The notes below the pieces were generated by a model, which worked only from the letters and a program-made list of their open reading frames with translations, was not told the DNA's origin and did not search any database. From positions 806,001-870,000 of the forward strand of contig CAVSUB010000009.1 in assembly GCA_963730995.1 (NCBI GenBank): a DNA stretch of 64,000 nucleotides. Reading direction: 5' to 3'. Each line of letters opens with the position of its first letter. Within the stretch, counting starts at the first letter, position 1. This document shows, piece by piece, positions 29,240 through 38,111 of this stretch. The position numbers and the translations under genes are program-made. This DNA comes from CAVSUB01 sp963730995. Its GTDB lineage: Bacteria; Acidobacteriota; Vicinamibacteria; Vicinamibacterales; 2-12-FULL-66-21.

Positions 29240-31390
29240 ATGATCAGGTTCGAGGACCTCGTCGAGAAGGTCCGGGGCAACAACCCCGAGGCCGATATCG
29301 AGCTGCTCAGGCGGGCGTACGTCTTCTCGGCCTTCGAGCACAAGGGGCAGGTCCGCCATTCGGGGGAGCCCTATCTGGTTCATCCGCTGGAGGTTGCCGA
29401 CCTGCTCGCGGACATGAAACTGGACGTGGTGGCGATTGCCGCGGGCCTCCTTCACGACATCGTCGAGGACACGCAGACGCCGATCGAGCGGATTCGGGAG
29501 CTGTTCGGCAGTGACGTCGCGCACGTGGTCGAAGGGGTCACCAAGCTCGGTGCGATCCCGTTTTCGTCCAGCGAGGAAAGGCAGGCCGAGAACTTCCGGA
29601 AGATGCTGCTGGCCATGGTGGACGACATCAGGGTGATCCTGGTGAAGCTCGCCGACCGGCTCCACAACATGCGGACGCTCCATCACCTGCCCGAGGAGCG
29701 TCGGATCAAGATTGCGCAGGAGACGCGCGACATCTACGCGCCCATCGCCAATCGCCTCGGGATGAGCAAGATCAAGAACGAGCTCGAGGAGCTCGCCTTC
29801 AAGCATCTCGAGCCGAAGGCGTTCGAAGCACTGCGGACGCGGGTGGAGAGCCGCCGCCGCACCACCCAGGGCATGATCGCCGAGCTCAAGAACACGATCG
29901 CCGCCACGCTGTCGGAGGCAGAGGTGCCGGTGATCGAGATCGACGGTCGCATCAAGCGCCTGTTCAGCATCCACCAGAAGTTGAAGCGGCAGAAGATCGA
30001 CCTCGATCAGGTCTACGACCTCGTCGCGATCCGGATCGTCACGCAGTCGGTACGCGACTGCTACGCGGCGCTCGGCATCATCCATCAGACATGGTCGCCG
30101 GTCCCGGGCCGCATCAAGGACTTCATCGCGATGCCCCGGCCCAACGGCTATCAGTCGCTGCACACGTCGGTCATCAGCGAGCGCGGCTTCCCGTTCGAGG
30201 TGCAGATCCGGACGTCCGAAATGCACCGGCAAGCCGAGGAGGGCATCGCAGCGCACTGGAAGTACAAGGAAGGCCGGGTCGGCGCGGGTCGCGACGAGCA
30301 GTATTTCCTCTGGTTGCGCCAGCTGCTGGAGTGGCAGAAGGAGGTTCGCGATCCGCAGGAGTTCCTGCAGAACCTCAAGATCGAGCTGTATCCGGAAGAG
30401 GTCTACATCTTCACGCCGAAGGGCGAAGTGAAGTCGCTGCCCCGGGACGCGACGCCCGTCGACTTCGCATACGCGATTCACACGGACGTCGGCCATCAGT
30501 GCGTCGGCGCGCGCGTGAACGGGAAGATGGTTCCGCTTCGCACCAAGCTGCGCAACGGGGACATCATCGAGATCGTCACCACGCCAGGTCACAAGCCGAG
30601 TCGGGACTGGCTCAACTTCGTTGCGACGTCACGCGCGCGCGGGAAGATCCGTCACTTCATACAGGCGGAAGAGAAAGTCCGGAGCACCGAGTTCGGACGA
30701 AAGCTGTTCGAGAAGGAGGCGCGGCGATTCGGTTTGAACGTGAAGACGCTCGTCGAGAAGGAGACCTTCTCGAAGGCGGTTGCGGAGCTCGGGCTCTCGA
30801 AGCCTGACGAGATGTTCGCCGCAATCGGCTACGGCAAGGTGTCGGCCAAGCTGGTGCTCTCGAAACTGGTGCCGCAGGCGGAACTGAAAGAGGCGCCCGA
30901 GAGCGGCATCGCGTCCGTCGTTCGTCGCGTCCTGGGCACTGGCGAGGAGAAGATTCGCGTCCGCGGCGCCGATGACTTGATGGTCTTTCGAGCGCGGTGC
31001 TGCAATCCGATTCGTGGCGAGAAGATCATCGGCTACATCACGCGCGGCAAGGGCGTGTCCGTGCACTCGGCGCTATGTTCGAACGTCATGAATCTCCTCT
31101 ACGATCCGGAACGCCGCATCGAGGTCGAGTGGGACAAAGACGCCGACGTCTCACCCTATACCGTACGGCTGACCATCCAGGTGGAGGATCGCAAAGGAAT
31201 ACTCGCGGACGTCAGCGCGAAGATCGCCGGGATCAATACAAACATCCGGAACGTCGAAGCGAAGGTGGACGATCAGATCGGGCGCATCGACATGACTGTC
31301 GAAATCAGCGACATGAAGCACCTGCAGAAGGTCATCAAGTCGTTGAAGGCCGTGGACGGGGTCGTGGACGTCGAGCGGGCGTCACGGTAG
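29240..31390 (+). CDS. rel: Bifunctional (p)ppGpp synthetase/hydrolase
   Basis: The 716-residue Rel/SpoT protein makes and degrades the stringent-response alarmone. The HD hydrolase domain is intact (HSGEPYLVHPLEVA, GLLHDIVEDT). The synthetase has KIDLDQVYDLVAIRI and FIAMPRPNGYQSLHT. A TGS domain (VYIFTPKGEVKSLP, AIHTDVGHQCVGA), a zinc-finger-like segment with RCCNP, and a C-terminal ACT domain follow. Length and order are those of the single long Rel of most non-gamma bacteria. Confidence 0.96.
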   Translation: MIRFEDLVEKVRGNNPEADIELLRRAYVFSAFEHKGQVRHSGEPYLVHPLEVADLLADMKLDVVAIAAGLLHDIVEDTQTPIERIRELFGSDVAHVVEGVTKLGAIPFSSSEERQAENFRKMLLAMVDDIRVILVKLADRLHNMRTLHHLPEERRIKIAQETRDIYAPIANRLGMSKIKNELEELAFKHLEPKAFEALRTRVESRRRTTQGMIAELKNTIAATLSEAEVPVIEIDGRIKRLFSIHQKLKRQKIDLDQVYDLVAIRIVTQSVRDCYAALGIIHQTWSPVPGRIKDFIAMPRPNGYQSLHTSVISERGFPFEVQIRTSEMHRQAEEGIAAHWKYKEGRVGAGRDEQYFLWLRQLLEWQKEVRDPQEFLQNLKIELYPEEVYIFTPKGEVKSLPRDATPVDFAYAIHTDVGHQCVGARVNGKMVPLRTKLRNGDIIEIVTTPGHKPSRDWLNFVATSRARGKIRHFIQAEEKVRSTEFGRKLFEKEARRFGLNVKTLVEKETFSKAVAELGLSKPDEMFAAIGYGKVSAKLVLSKLVPQAELKEAPESGIASVVRRVLGTGEEKIRVRGADDLMVFRARCCNPIRGEKIIGYITRGKGVSVHSALCSNVMNLLYDPERRIEVEWDKDADVSPYTVRLTIQVEDRKGILADVSAKIAGINTNIRNVEAKVDDQIGRIDMTVEISDMKHLQKVIKSLKAVDGVVDVERASR

Positions 31391-31398
31391 CGCGAGAC

Positions 31399-31533
31399 GG
31401 GAATCAGGGATCAGGGATCCGGGATCATATGCGCGCCAACGGGGCGCGCCCGCCGAAGCGGAGCGGGGAAGGGGTCCCCGCGAGCGACGGCGATGCGGGG
31501 CCCGGCGGGGCGAAGCCCCCCGGTTCAGAATAC
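31399..31533. repeat. GGGATCA micro-repeat and GC-rich dispersed repeat copy C
   Basis: 31399-31427 holds four tandem units of GGGATCAG type. 31446-31533 is a close match to copy A at 19862, sharing CCCCGCGAGCGACGGCGATG and GGCGGGGCGAAGCCCC, and reaches the ridA stop codon. It fills the gap between the convergent rel and ridA genes. Confidence 0.75.
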
Positions 31534-31902
31534 CGCTATCAGGTCGATCTCGACTCGTGCGTCCTTCGGCAGGCGCGCCGCCTGGACGGTCGAGCGTGCT
31601 GGCGCGGGCGTCGAGAAGTAGGTCCCGTAGACCTCGTTCATCGCGGCGAAATCACCCATATCCGCGAGGTACACGGTCGTCCGGACGACGTGATCGAACG
31701 AGGCGCCCGCGGCTTTGAGGATTTCGCCCAGATTCTGGAAGATGCGCCGAGTCTGGTCGCCGATGTCGCCCGACACCATCGTTCCGGTCACCGGATCCAG
31801 AGGAATCTGACCCGAAACGAATAGGAGGTTCCCGGCACGGATAGCCTGGGAGTACGGCCCGATCGCCTGCGGCGCAGACGATGTGGAGACAGCCTGACGC
31901 AT
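31525..31902 (-). CDS. ridA: RidA family reactive intermediate/imine deaminase
   Basis: RidA hydrolyses reactive enamines and imines such as 2-aminoacrylate. The 125 residues match the family: IGPYSQAIRAGNLLFVSGQI at the N-terminus, the conserved GASFDHVVRTTVYLADM, and the signature PAPARSTVQAARLPKDARVEIDLIA with the catalytic Arg. Starts 5 bases after rpmB. Confidence 0.94.
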   Translation of the reverse strand: MRQAVSTSSAPQAIGPYSQAIRAGNLLFVSGQIPLDPVTGTMVSGDIGDQTRRIFQNLGEILKAAGASFDHVVRTTVYLADMGDFAAMNEVYGTYFSTPAPARSTVQAARLPKDARVEIDLIAVF

Positions 31903-31907
31903 GAGGG

Positions 31908-32099
31908 TCAGGCTGCCTTGACGACCTTGTTTGATCGGATGCAGCGTGTGCAGACGCGCAGGCGGCGGATACCGCCGTTCACCAGGGCGCGTACCCGCTG
32001 GAGGTTCGGCTCGAAACGCCTCGGGGTCACGTTGTGCGCGTGGCTGATGTTCCGGCCCACGACGGGCCCTTTACCGCAGATCTCGCAGCGTTTCGCCAT
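31908..32099 (-). CDS. rpmB: 50S ribosomal protein L28
   Basis: The 63 residues begin MAKRCEICGKGPVVGRNISH and contain a second Cys pair (CTRC), so this is the zinc-binding form of L28. The NVTPRRFEPNLQRVR core is typical. The leader on the minus strand is about 106 nt from a TATAAT and contains a diverged GC-rich repeat. Confidence 0.96.
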   Translation of the reverse strand: MAKRCEICGKGPVVGRNISHAHNVTPRRFEPNLQRVRALVNGGIRRLRVCTRCIRSNKVVKAA

Positions 32100-32130
32100 G
32101 ATTACTCTCTAACTGGACCGAGTGCTTCGC

Positions 32131-32218
32131 GTCCGCCTTCCCCCGTCGCTGTCGCTCGCCGAGGGCCCCGCCGTCGGCCATTGGACCGGCGACAAACCCC
32201 AGATTATAGCACGCGGAA
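32131..32218 (-). promoter_or_regulatory. rpmB -10 element and structured leader
   Basis: TATAAT lies on the minus strand at 32218-32213; no good -35 is seen. The leader holds a diverged copy of the dispersed repeat (GCGAGCGACAGCGACGGGG, 32131-32171), which could fold. This is a possible leader regulation site. Confidence 0.45.
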
Positions 32219-32230
32219 CCCTGGTGCTCC

Positions 32231-32911
32231 TTAGCCTGGGACGATCAGCGGGCCCCCGTCCGGGGCTTCGTCGTCGTCGGGAAGACCCTTCCCGGATTTC
32301 GGCCCAGGGCCCACCAACCTCTTTAGAACGCCGATGAAGATTGGCGGCTCGTCGCCCGCCAGGGCGTCCTGCGCGGCTCGCGCGCCGCGCTCGATTGCGC
32401 GAAGTGCCCTAGCGACGTCGGTTTCGAGACGGGCGATCCTGGAACCGGCTTCGGCGTTCAGTGCGGCAACAGCTTCTCTGAAGACGGTCGCCAAGCGTTG
32501 CGCCGGAATAGAGGTGGGCTCGTGTTGATAGATGACGCCTTTCCGCGCGGTCTCGAGCGTCGCGGCGACCGCGGCCGCCGCCTCGGCGACATCGACGTCC
32601 AGGACCGCCGGGATTGCCTGCGCCGCGTGATTCAGGAGCGCGGATCGGAAGAGAAGGACCAGGCTTGCCTGCGGCTCCGTTAGATCCGATATGAGCGGAA
32701 GGAGGAAGCCCAGATCGCGCTCCTGACGCCGTTGGACGATTGCGGCGGGATGACTCCTGGCGGACGCCAGGTAGACGCAGGTGTCAGGGCAGTTGATCTC
32801 TTTCAGCCGCTTCGTGGCGCAGCAGACCGCGCAGATCCTCTGCCCGAGTGCCGGACAGTCCCGCTTGGCTTTCCGCACGCCGCACAGCGGGCAGATCCCG
32901 TGGAGCGTCAC
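32231..32911 (-). CDS. Uncharacterised protein with N-terminal Cys-rich zinc-binding domain
   Basis: I do not recognise a characterised family. The N-terminus has Cys at CPLCG, a further Cys at KRDCPALG, then ICAVCC and INCPDTCVYL, enough for two zinc sites. The rest is helical and Ala-rich, with a stretch like a four-helix bundle (residues about 60-200) and an acidic Pro/Gly tail. I prefer the GTG at 32911, which begins VTLHGICPLC; a TTG at 32959 is also open but lacks a ribosome binding site. Expressed divergently from the next gene. Confidence 0.65.
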   Translation of the reverse strand: MTLHGICPLCGVRKAKRDCPALGQRICAVCCATKRLKEINCPDTCVYLASARSHPAAIVQRRQERDLGFLLPLISDLTEPQASLVLLFRSALLNHAAQAIPAVLDVDVAEAAAAVAATLETARKGVIYQHEPTSIPAQRLATVFREAVAALNAEAGSRIARLETDVARALRAIERGARAAQDALAGDEPPIFIGVLKRLVGPGPKSGKGLPDDDEAPDGGPLIVPG

Positions 32912-33138
32912 TGTCGTCGAGCTCCCAATGTTGTCAGATCGTGCTCCAAAGGGTGACAAAGATGTAACGAAACCCGAGCTTTGTAAGGTCGCCTCACAGA
33001 TTAGATCGCGCGGAACCGCTGGGGAACGCCGATTTCACCTCGTCCTTACGCGGAACATGAGTTGCAATGATGGCGGCACCCGGCGCGTCGAATCATTCGA
33101 ACGTCGGCCGGCTCGGGCGAGAACGAGGAGGCAGGCTC

Positions 33139-33735
33139 ATGGCACGCCAGCTCGTGAGCGAGCAGACCACGACGGAATATTTCAAGGAACTGGTCGAAGA
33201 GGCCCTGACCGAGCGGCACCTTCAGGCCGGCGACCTAACAGAGTACTACCTCGTGAACCTCCTCTGCCAGTACGTGCGGCCCGACAGCCGTGCCGATCAC
33301 CTGGAGCAGGCGGAGCCCCTGGCTTTCCGGCTCGGGCGTGCGCTCGAGACCGGCGGATCCGAGCAGCGGGCGCGCCTGCGAAGCCTTGGCGACTTCTCGC
33401 TCTTCATGTCCGGCTTCTTCTCCGACAGTTTTCGCCGCAGCCTCGTGGACGTGGACTACTACAAGTCGATGGGGGAGTACGCGTACGGCTCGTTGAGCCG
33501 ATCGGAACACGATACGTTTGCGCAAGTCTTCGCCGAGCTTTCCTCCAAGTTTGTAGGATTCATGGACGTCCTGTCCCATATCAGCGAACGAACCGCGACC
33601 CCGCAGGCTTCGGGGACGGACATCCTCCGCCTTTACGAGAAGTGGCTGCGGACCGGCAGCGTGCGCGACGGCCAGCGGCTGGTCGAGCACGGTCTGCTCC
33701 CGAACCAGTCGATCGGTCACCGGTTCGTTCAGTAG
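33139..33735 (+). CDS. Conserved hypothetical protein, SGFFSDSF motif family
   Basis: The 198-residue protein starts at the ATG at 33139, which has GGAGG 7 bases upstream; open frame back to 33067 has no support. It is soluble, helical and free of Cys. Recognisable segments are DLTEYYLVNLLCQYV, LGDFSLFMSGFFSDSF and VDVDYYKSMGEYAYGSLS. Similar proteins of unknown function occur in acidobacteria and myxobacteria as far as I recall. No functional residue pattern is obvious. Confidence 0.7.
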   Translation: MARQLVSEQTTTEYFKELVEEALTERHLQAGDLTEYYLVNLLCQYVRPDSRADHLEQAEPLAFRLGRALETGGSEQRARLRSLGDFSLFMSGFFSDSFRRSLVDVDYYKSMGEYAYGSLSRSEHDTFAQVFAELSSKFVGFMDVLSHISERTATPQASGTDILRLYEKWLRTGSVRDGQRLVEHGLLPNQSIGHRFVQ

Positions 33736-34240
33736 ATCAACCCACTCGGCGAAGCGGACGCTGGGACTTCCTCGACGACCCGAACGTCGGAAGTGCGCGT
33801 CGGAAGGGCGCGTCCTTACTCAGGTTCAGCCGCTCGTTGCCCGACCAACGCCCGACAACCGGGAGGGACAAGGTGTCGCCGGGAAGGCAGCAGACTGACG
33901 TGCGGCCGGCACGACGTCGGGCCGGCCTCCGCGTTGTGGCGAATGTGCCACCTCACGATATCTCGAGAGGACAGAACCAAACCTCGGATTCGGAGAGAAC
34001 CGCATGGCGCGGACCGGCGTCTAAACGGACATCATGCGACGCCCACTGCCAATGAATGGAGCGGTTGGCTTGTAAACATCACTTCATGAAGGGTTTGGTC
34101 AGCACCAGCTTGGCGGCCCGCGGTTCGTGAAGCGGCTAGGGCGCACCCGTTTTGTGCCGGTCCTGCCTGTTTCCTGTCTTTCCACCGCGTAAATGCCCCC
34201 TCGAATACCAGGGATCCTGGTGTAGACTGATGGGCTTAAT
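33736..34240. other. 505-base region without a recognisable gene
   Basis: No frame here has a plausible start, codon use or family match. It contains a GGCCGGC/GGCCGGCC hairpin near 33904-33927 and, near its end, the palindrome ACCAGG-GAT-CCTGGT (34207-34221) 22 bases before a sigma-54-like promoter. A small RNA or a long promoter region is possible. Confidence 0.5.
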
Positions 34241-34242
34241 AC

Positions 34243-34258
34243 TGGCAGATCTATTGCA
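34243..34258 (+). promoter_or_regulatory. Sigma-54-like promoter for the DksA/TraR gene
   Basis: TGGCAGATCTATTGCAT has GG at 34244-34245 and GC at 34256-34257 with exactly 10 bases between, the -24/-12 geometry of sigma-54 promoters. Predicted start of transcription is near 34269, 47 bases before the ATG at 34316. Confidence 0.6.
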
Positions 34259-34315
34259 TAACGGCCTGCGACTGTGCGGGACTCGAAGACGAAGGAAGGG
34301 AAGGAGCGGAATCAT

Positions 34316-34771
34316 ATGAGCGTTCATAAAGCGACTGGTGGGGGAATGGATCGCGACCGGTACGCGGAGCTCAAGCGGATCCTCGAAGAGCGTCGGCGTG
34401 AAATCATGAGCGCGGTGCAGGACAAGATCCGCGATGTCCGGAGCGAGAGCGCGAACAATCCGACCATTGGTGTGCTCGACGCGGCCGAGACGTCCGAGGC
34501 CGACATCCAGGACGACATCGAGTTCGCGCTCATCCAGATGAAGGCAGAGACGCTCAACAAGATTGAGGAAGCGCTCCGACGCCTCGAGGAGAACACCTTC
34601 GGCTACTGCTTCGAGTGCGGCGAGGAGATCTCCGAGCGCCGTCTGCGTGCCCTGCCGTTCGCGGTCCGCTGCAAGGATTGCGAAGAGGCGCGGGAAGTCG
34701 CGCAGCAGCGCGAGCGCGTTGTCGCACAGCGCCGCGGGGCGGCATCGTTGTTCATGGACATGTCAAGCTAA
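34316..34771 (+). CDS. DksA/TraR family zinc-finger transcription regulator
   Basis: DksA-type proteins bind RNA polymerase and tune ppGpp-dependent transcription. The 151-residue protein has a long N-terminal coiled coil (RYAELKRILEERRREIMSAV onward) and the C4 finger CFECGEEISERR ... RCKDCEE. I use the ATG at 34316 with AAGGAG 9 bases upstream rather than a GTG at 34274. A sigma-54-like promoter precedes it. Confidence 0.85.
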   Translation: MSVHKATGGGMDRDRYAELKRILEERRREIMSAVQDKIRDVRSESANNPTIGVLDAAETSEADIQDDIEFALIQMKAETLNKIEEALRRLEENTFGYCFECGEEISERRLRALPFAVRCKDCEEAREVAQQRERVVAQRRGAASLFMDMSS

Positions 34772-34781
34772 ACCGATCAGC

Positions 34782-34811
34782 GCGTCCCCGAGGTCAACGC
34801 CTTGGGGACGC
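34782..34811 (+). terminator. Hairpin after the DksA/TraR gene
   Basis: GCGTCCCC and GGGGACGC pair across 14 bases, with AGG/CCT extending the stem. The T tract is weak, so it may be a Rho-dependent stop or processing site. Confidence 0.5.
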
Positions 34812-34937
34812 CCCGTTCGTGCTACATTTCGCAGGCCTCGGGGTGTGTCGGGGCCTGCGCCCCCAACCCCATTTACAGTTCACCGCGGATGCCCGCGCCG
34901 TTCTCCGGGTTGCTTCCGCGGCTCAGGAGGATCGCTC

Positions 34938-37373
34938 ATGAGCGATCGGGACGATTCCCTCGTCGTCGTCGACGAGGCGTCGGAGCGTCCGCTGACGATT
35001 CCGCCGGATCTGCCTGTCCTGCCGTTGCGGGACACCGTGCTGTTTCCGAACTCATTCATGCCGCTGGCGGTTGCGCGCGAAGCGTCAGTGCGCCTGATCG
35101 ATGAGGCGACGTCCACCGGCCGGATGATCGGAGTGTTCACCCAGCGCGAAGCGGCAGTCGAGGAGCCGCTGCAGGACGATCTCTATCCCATCGGAGTCGC
35201 GACCCACATTCACAAGATGTTCAAGCTCCCGGACGGCAGCCTGCGGCTGATCGTTCAGGGGCTCGCGCGCGTGCGGCTCGATCGTGTGGTTCAAACGCGG
35301 CCGTATCTCCGCGCCGCGGTTTCTGCGGCCGACGAATTGCTCAGGGAGGAGGATCATCTCGAGATCGACGCCCTGCAGCGGAACATCAAGAGCAACTTCC
35401 AGCAGGTTGTATCGCTGTCGCCGCTGTTGTCGGACGACCTGCAGGCGCTTGCCGCGAACATCACGGACCCCGGGAAGCTCGCCGACTTCATCGCGTCGAG
35501 CCTCACGACGATCGGCACCTCAGTCAAGCAGGAAGTGCTCGAGACGCTCGACATCCGGGCCCGCATGGACTCGCTGAACCGCATCCTGATCAAGGAGCTC
35601 GAAGTTCTGGAGCTCGGATCGAAGATTCAGTCTCAGGTGCAGTCTGAGGTCGGAAAGAACCAGCGTGAGTACTTCCTCCGCGAGCAACTCAAGGCGATTC
35701 AGAAGGAGCTCGGCGAGGGCGACGACCAGGCCAAAGAGATCGACGAGCTGCGCGACAAGATAGACGCCGCGGGGATGCCGGAGGCTGTCAAGAAGGAAGC
35801 CACGCGCGAGCTGGATCGGCTCTCGAAGATGCCCGTCGCGGCGGCGGAGTACACCGTATCGCGGACCTACCTCGATTGGCTCGTGGCGCTCCCATGGGCG
35901 AAGCGGACCGAAGACGCCCTTGACCTGCTCCGAACGAAGGAGGTCCTCGACGCGGATCACTCGGGGCTCGAGAAGGTGAAGGACCGCGTCATCGAGTACC
36001 TCGCTGTGCGCAAGCTGAATCCCGATGTGAAGGGGCCCATCCTCTGCTTCCTTGGCCCACCCGGAGTCGGCAAGACATCGCTGGCAAAGTCGATTGCCAA
36101 TTCGCTCGGCCGGAAGTTCGTCCGGGTATCCCTCGGCGGGATGCGTGACGAAGCGGAAATCCGGGGGCACCGTCGAACGTACATCGGGGCGCTGCCGGGT
36201 CAGGTCATCCAGGGGCTTCGGCGGGCCGAATCGAAGAATCCCGTGTTCATCCTGGACGAGATCGACAAGCTGGGCTCCGACTTCCGCGGGGATCCCGCGT
36301 CGGCGCTCCTCGAAGTACTGGATCCCGAGCAGAACAACACCTTCCGAGACCACTACCTGGACGTGCCGTTCGATCTTTCGGAAGTGCTGTTCCTCACGAC
36401 CGCAAACGTGATGGATCCCATCCCGCCGGCGCTCCGAGACCGCATGGAGGTGCTGGAGCTGGCCGGCTACACCGAGGAAGAGAAACTGAAGATCGCTGTC
36501 GAGCATCTGATCACGAAGCAGATAGGGAACCACGGCCTGACAGGCGAGCAGGTGACCTTCACCGAGCCGGCGATCCGCGCCCTGATTCGCGGCTACACCA
36601 GGGAGGCCGGCGTACGGAACCTGGAACGCGAGATCGGCGCCCTCTGCCGGAAGGTCGCCCGGCGTCGGGCGGAGGGCGACGAGACCCCCGTCGTGATCAC
36701 ACAGGATGTCGTGGTCGGCATGCTCGGTGCTCCGACGTTTCTCGACGAAGAGATCGAAGACCGCACGAAGGATCCCGGCGTCGCCGTCGGGCTCGCGTGG
36801 ACGCCCGCCGGCGGCGAGGTCCTGTTCATCGAGGCGTCGCGCATGCAGGGCGGAGGCAGCCTGACCCTCACGGGCAGCCTCGGGGACGTCATGAAGGAGT
36901 CAGCGCGGACGGCGCTCTCCTGGTTCCGCGCGAACGCGCCGCGCTACAGCGTCGATCCGGCGTTCTACAAGGATGCGGAAATCCACCTGCACGTCCCGTC
37001 AGGGGCGATTCCCAAGGACGGGCCCTCGGCCGGAGTCACGATGGTCACGGCGTTGGCCTCCGAGCTGACGGGGCGCCGGGCCAGAGGCGATCTGGCGATG
37101 ACCGGAGAGATCACGCTGTCGGGGCGTGTGCTTCCGGTGGGCGGCATCAAGGAGAAGGTCCTCGCGGCCAGGCGTCACGGGATCACCGAAGTGATCCTGC
37201 CGAGGCAAAACGAGAAGAACATCAAGGAGGATCTGACCGAAGACCTCCGCCGCGAGCTCACGATCCACTACGTGGCGCACATCGAGGAAGTACTCGCGAT
37301 CGCGCTGATGCCTTCTGCCGCGCAGACCCACACGGGGATGATGGAAGTCGAGGTCCAGCCCATCGCGCACTAG
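34938..37373 (+). CDS. lon: ATP-dependent Lon protease
   Basis: The 811-residue Lon starts at the ATG at 34938 with CAGGAGG 7 bases upstream; the frame is open far upstream but only by chance. Domains in order are the N-terminal LAN domain (LPVLPLRDTVLFPNSFMPL), the AAA+ module with GPPGVGKTS (Walker A) and FILDEIDKLG (Walker B), and the C-terminal protease with PKDGPSAGVTM (catalytic Ser) and KEKVLAARR (catalytic Lys). Lon degrades misfolded and regulatory proteins in the cytosol. Confidence 0.97.
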   Translation: MSDRDDSLVVVDEASERPLTIPPDLPVLPLRDTVLFPNSFMPLAVAREASVRLIDEATSTGRMIGVFTQREAAVEEPLQDDLYPIGVATHIHKMFKLPDGSLRLIVQGLARVRLDRVVQTRPYLRAAVSAADELLREEDHLEIDALQRNIKSNFQQVVSLSPLLSDDLQALAANITDPGKLADFIASSLTTIGTSVKQEVLETLDIRARMDSLNRILIKELEVLELGSKIQSQVQSEVGKNQREYFLREQLKAIQKELGEGDDQAKEIDELRDKIDAAGMPEAVKKEATRELDRLSKMPVAAAEYTVSRTYLDWLVALPWAKRTEDALDLLRTKEVLDADHSGLEKVKDRVIEYLAVRKLNPDVKGPILCFLGPPGVGKTSLAKSIANSLGRKFVRVSLGGMRDEAEIRGHRRTYIGALPGQVIQGLRRAESKNPVFILDEIDKLGSDFRGDPASALLEVLDPEQNNTFRDHYLDVPFDLSEVLFLTTANVMDPIPPALRDRMEVLELAGYTEEEKLKIAVEHLITKQIGNHGLTGEQVTFTEPAIRALIRGYTREAGVRNLEREIGALCRKVARRRAEGDETPVVITQDVVVGMLGAPTFLDEEIEDRTKDPGVAVGLAWTPAGGEVLFIEASRMQGGGSLTLTGSLGDVMKESARTALSWFRANAPRYSVDPAFYKDAEIHLHVPSGAIPKDGPSAGVTMVTALASELTGRRARGDLAMTGEITLSGRVLPVGGIKEKVLAARRHGITEVILPRQNEKNIKEDLTEDLRRELTIHYVAHIEEVLAIALMPSAAQTHTGMMEVEVQPIAH

Positions 37374-37394
37374 ACGAGGCTTGCACCGTCGTCC

Positions 37395-37467
37395 AACAGG
37401 AGTTCAGGAGCTCAGAAGACCAAGACCAGAATGCCCTTCTGATCTCGTTATCTCTTGAGCTCCTGTT
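37395..37467. repeat. Two-part inverted repeat between lon and the NUDIX gene
   Basis: AACAGGAG (37395-37402) pairs with CTCCTGTT (37460-37467) and CAGAAG (37413-37418) with CTTCTG (37436-37441). The segment lies between convergent genes and may act as a bidirectional stop. It includes AGAATGCCCTTCTG, close to motifs at 43315 and 60404. Confidence 0.55.
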
Positions 37468-37502
37468 AGGACAGCGCCGAAATCACCCGGTATCGGCGAA
37501 TT

Positions 37503-38024
37503 TCAGATCAGCGCTAGCCCGGCGACCGTCTTCATATCCACAATCTCCCCGCGCCGCACCATGTCGCGCGCTTCGGCGAGGGCGAACGTTCGCGGCTCGA
37601 TGTCCTCATCTTCGTCCATCGCGGCCGGTTCTGTCGGCGTCGAGAGACCCGACAGCCTGAAAAAGAGCATCTCCTCGTCACAGAACCCGGGCGTAGGGTA
37701 GAAGGACGCGAGCCGGACCACCGTGTCCGGCACCTTCCCGATCTCCTCGTGGCACTCGCGGACCGCCGCAGCTTCCGGTTCCTCCCCTTCGTCCACGCTT
37801 CCCGCAGGCAACTCCCACAGGTAGCGGTTGACGGCATACCGGTACTGCCGAATCAGGATGATCTCCTTTGGAGATGGCACCGGCAGCAGGACGACCGATC
37901 GCGGGTGACGGACGATATCGACGGTGACTTCACGTCCATTGGGCATCCTGACCTGGTCGCGCTCCAGGTGGAAGACCTTGCCGTCGAAGATCCGCTCGGT
38001 CGAGAGGGTTTCGGCTATGGTCAT
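37503..38024 (-). CDS. NUDIX hydrolase, ADP-ribose pyrophosphatase-like
   Basis: The 173-residue protein has a complete NUDIX box: GSVDEGEEPEAAAVRECHEE plus IG, giving the G-x5-E-x7-RE-U-x-EE-x-G-U pattern. ELPAGSVDEGE with upstream IRQYRYAVNRYLWELPAG is typical of ADP-ribose pyrophosphatases. Expected to cleave ADP-ribose or related nucleoside diphosphates. Confidence 0.9.
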   Translation of the reverse strand: MTIAETLSTERIFDGKVFHLERDQVRMPNGREVTVDIVRHPRSVVLLPVPSPKEIILIRQYRYAVNRYLWELPAGSVDEGEEPEAAAVRECHEEIGKVPDTVVRLASFYPTPGFCDEEMLFFRLSGLSTPTEPAAMDEDEDIEPRTFALAEARDMVRRGEIVDMKTVAGLALI

Positions 38025-38111
38025 GGGAACCTCTGAAACAGGTCGGCTGCAACCTGGTGTTGTACGGCTCGGATGCGGGGCAGGATCAGACCTAGCTTAC
38101 AGCAGGTAGCA

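Noticed and set aside
29066..30592. 508-codon open frame antisense to rel
   Set aside because: It mirrors the rel frame, has no family match, and high GC makes long antisense frames common here.
34563..34937. Open frame extending lon 125 codons upstream
   Set aside because: It overlaps the DksA/TraR gene in another frame, and the ATG at 34938 has a strong ribosome binding site and the normal Lon N-terminus.
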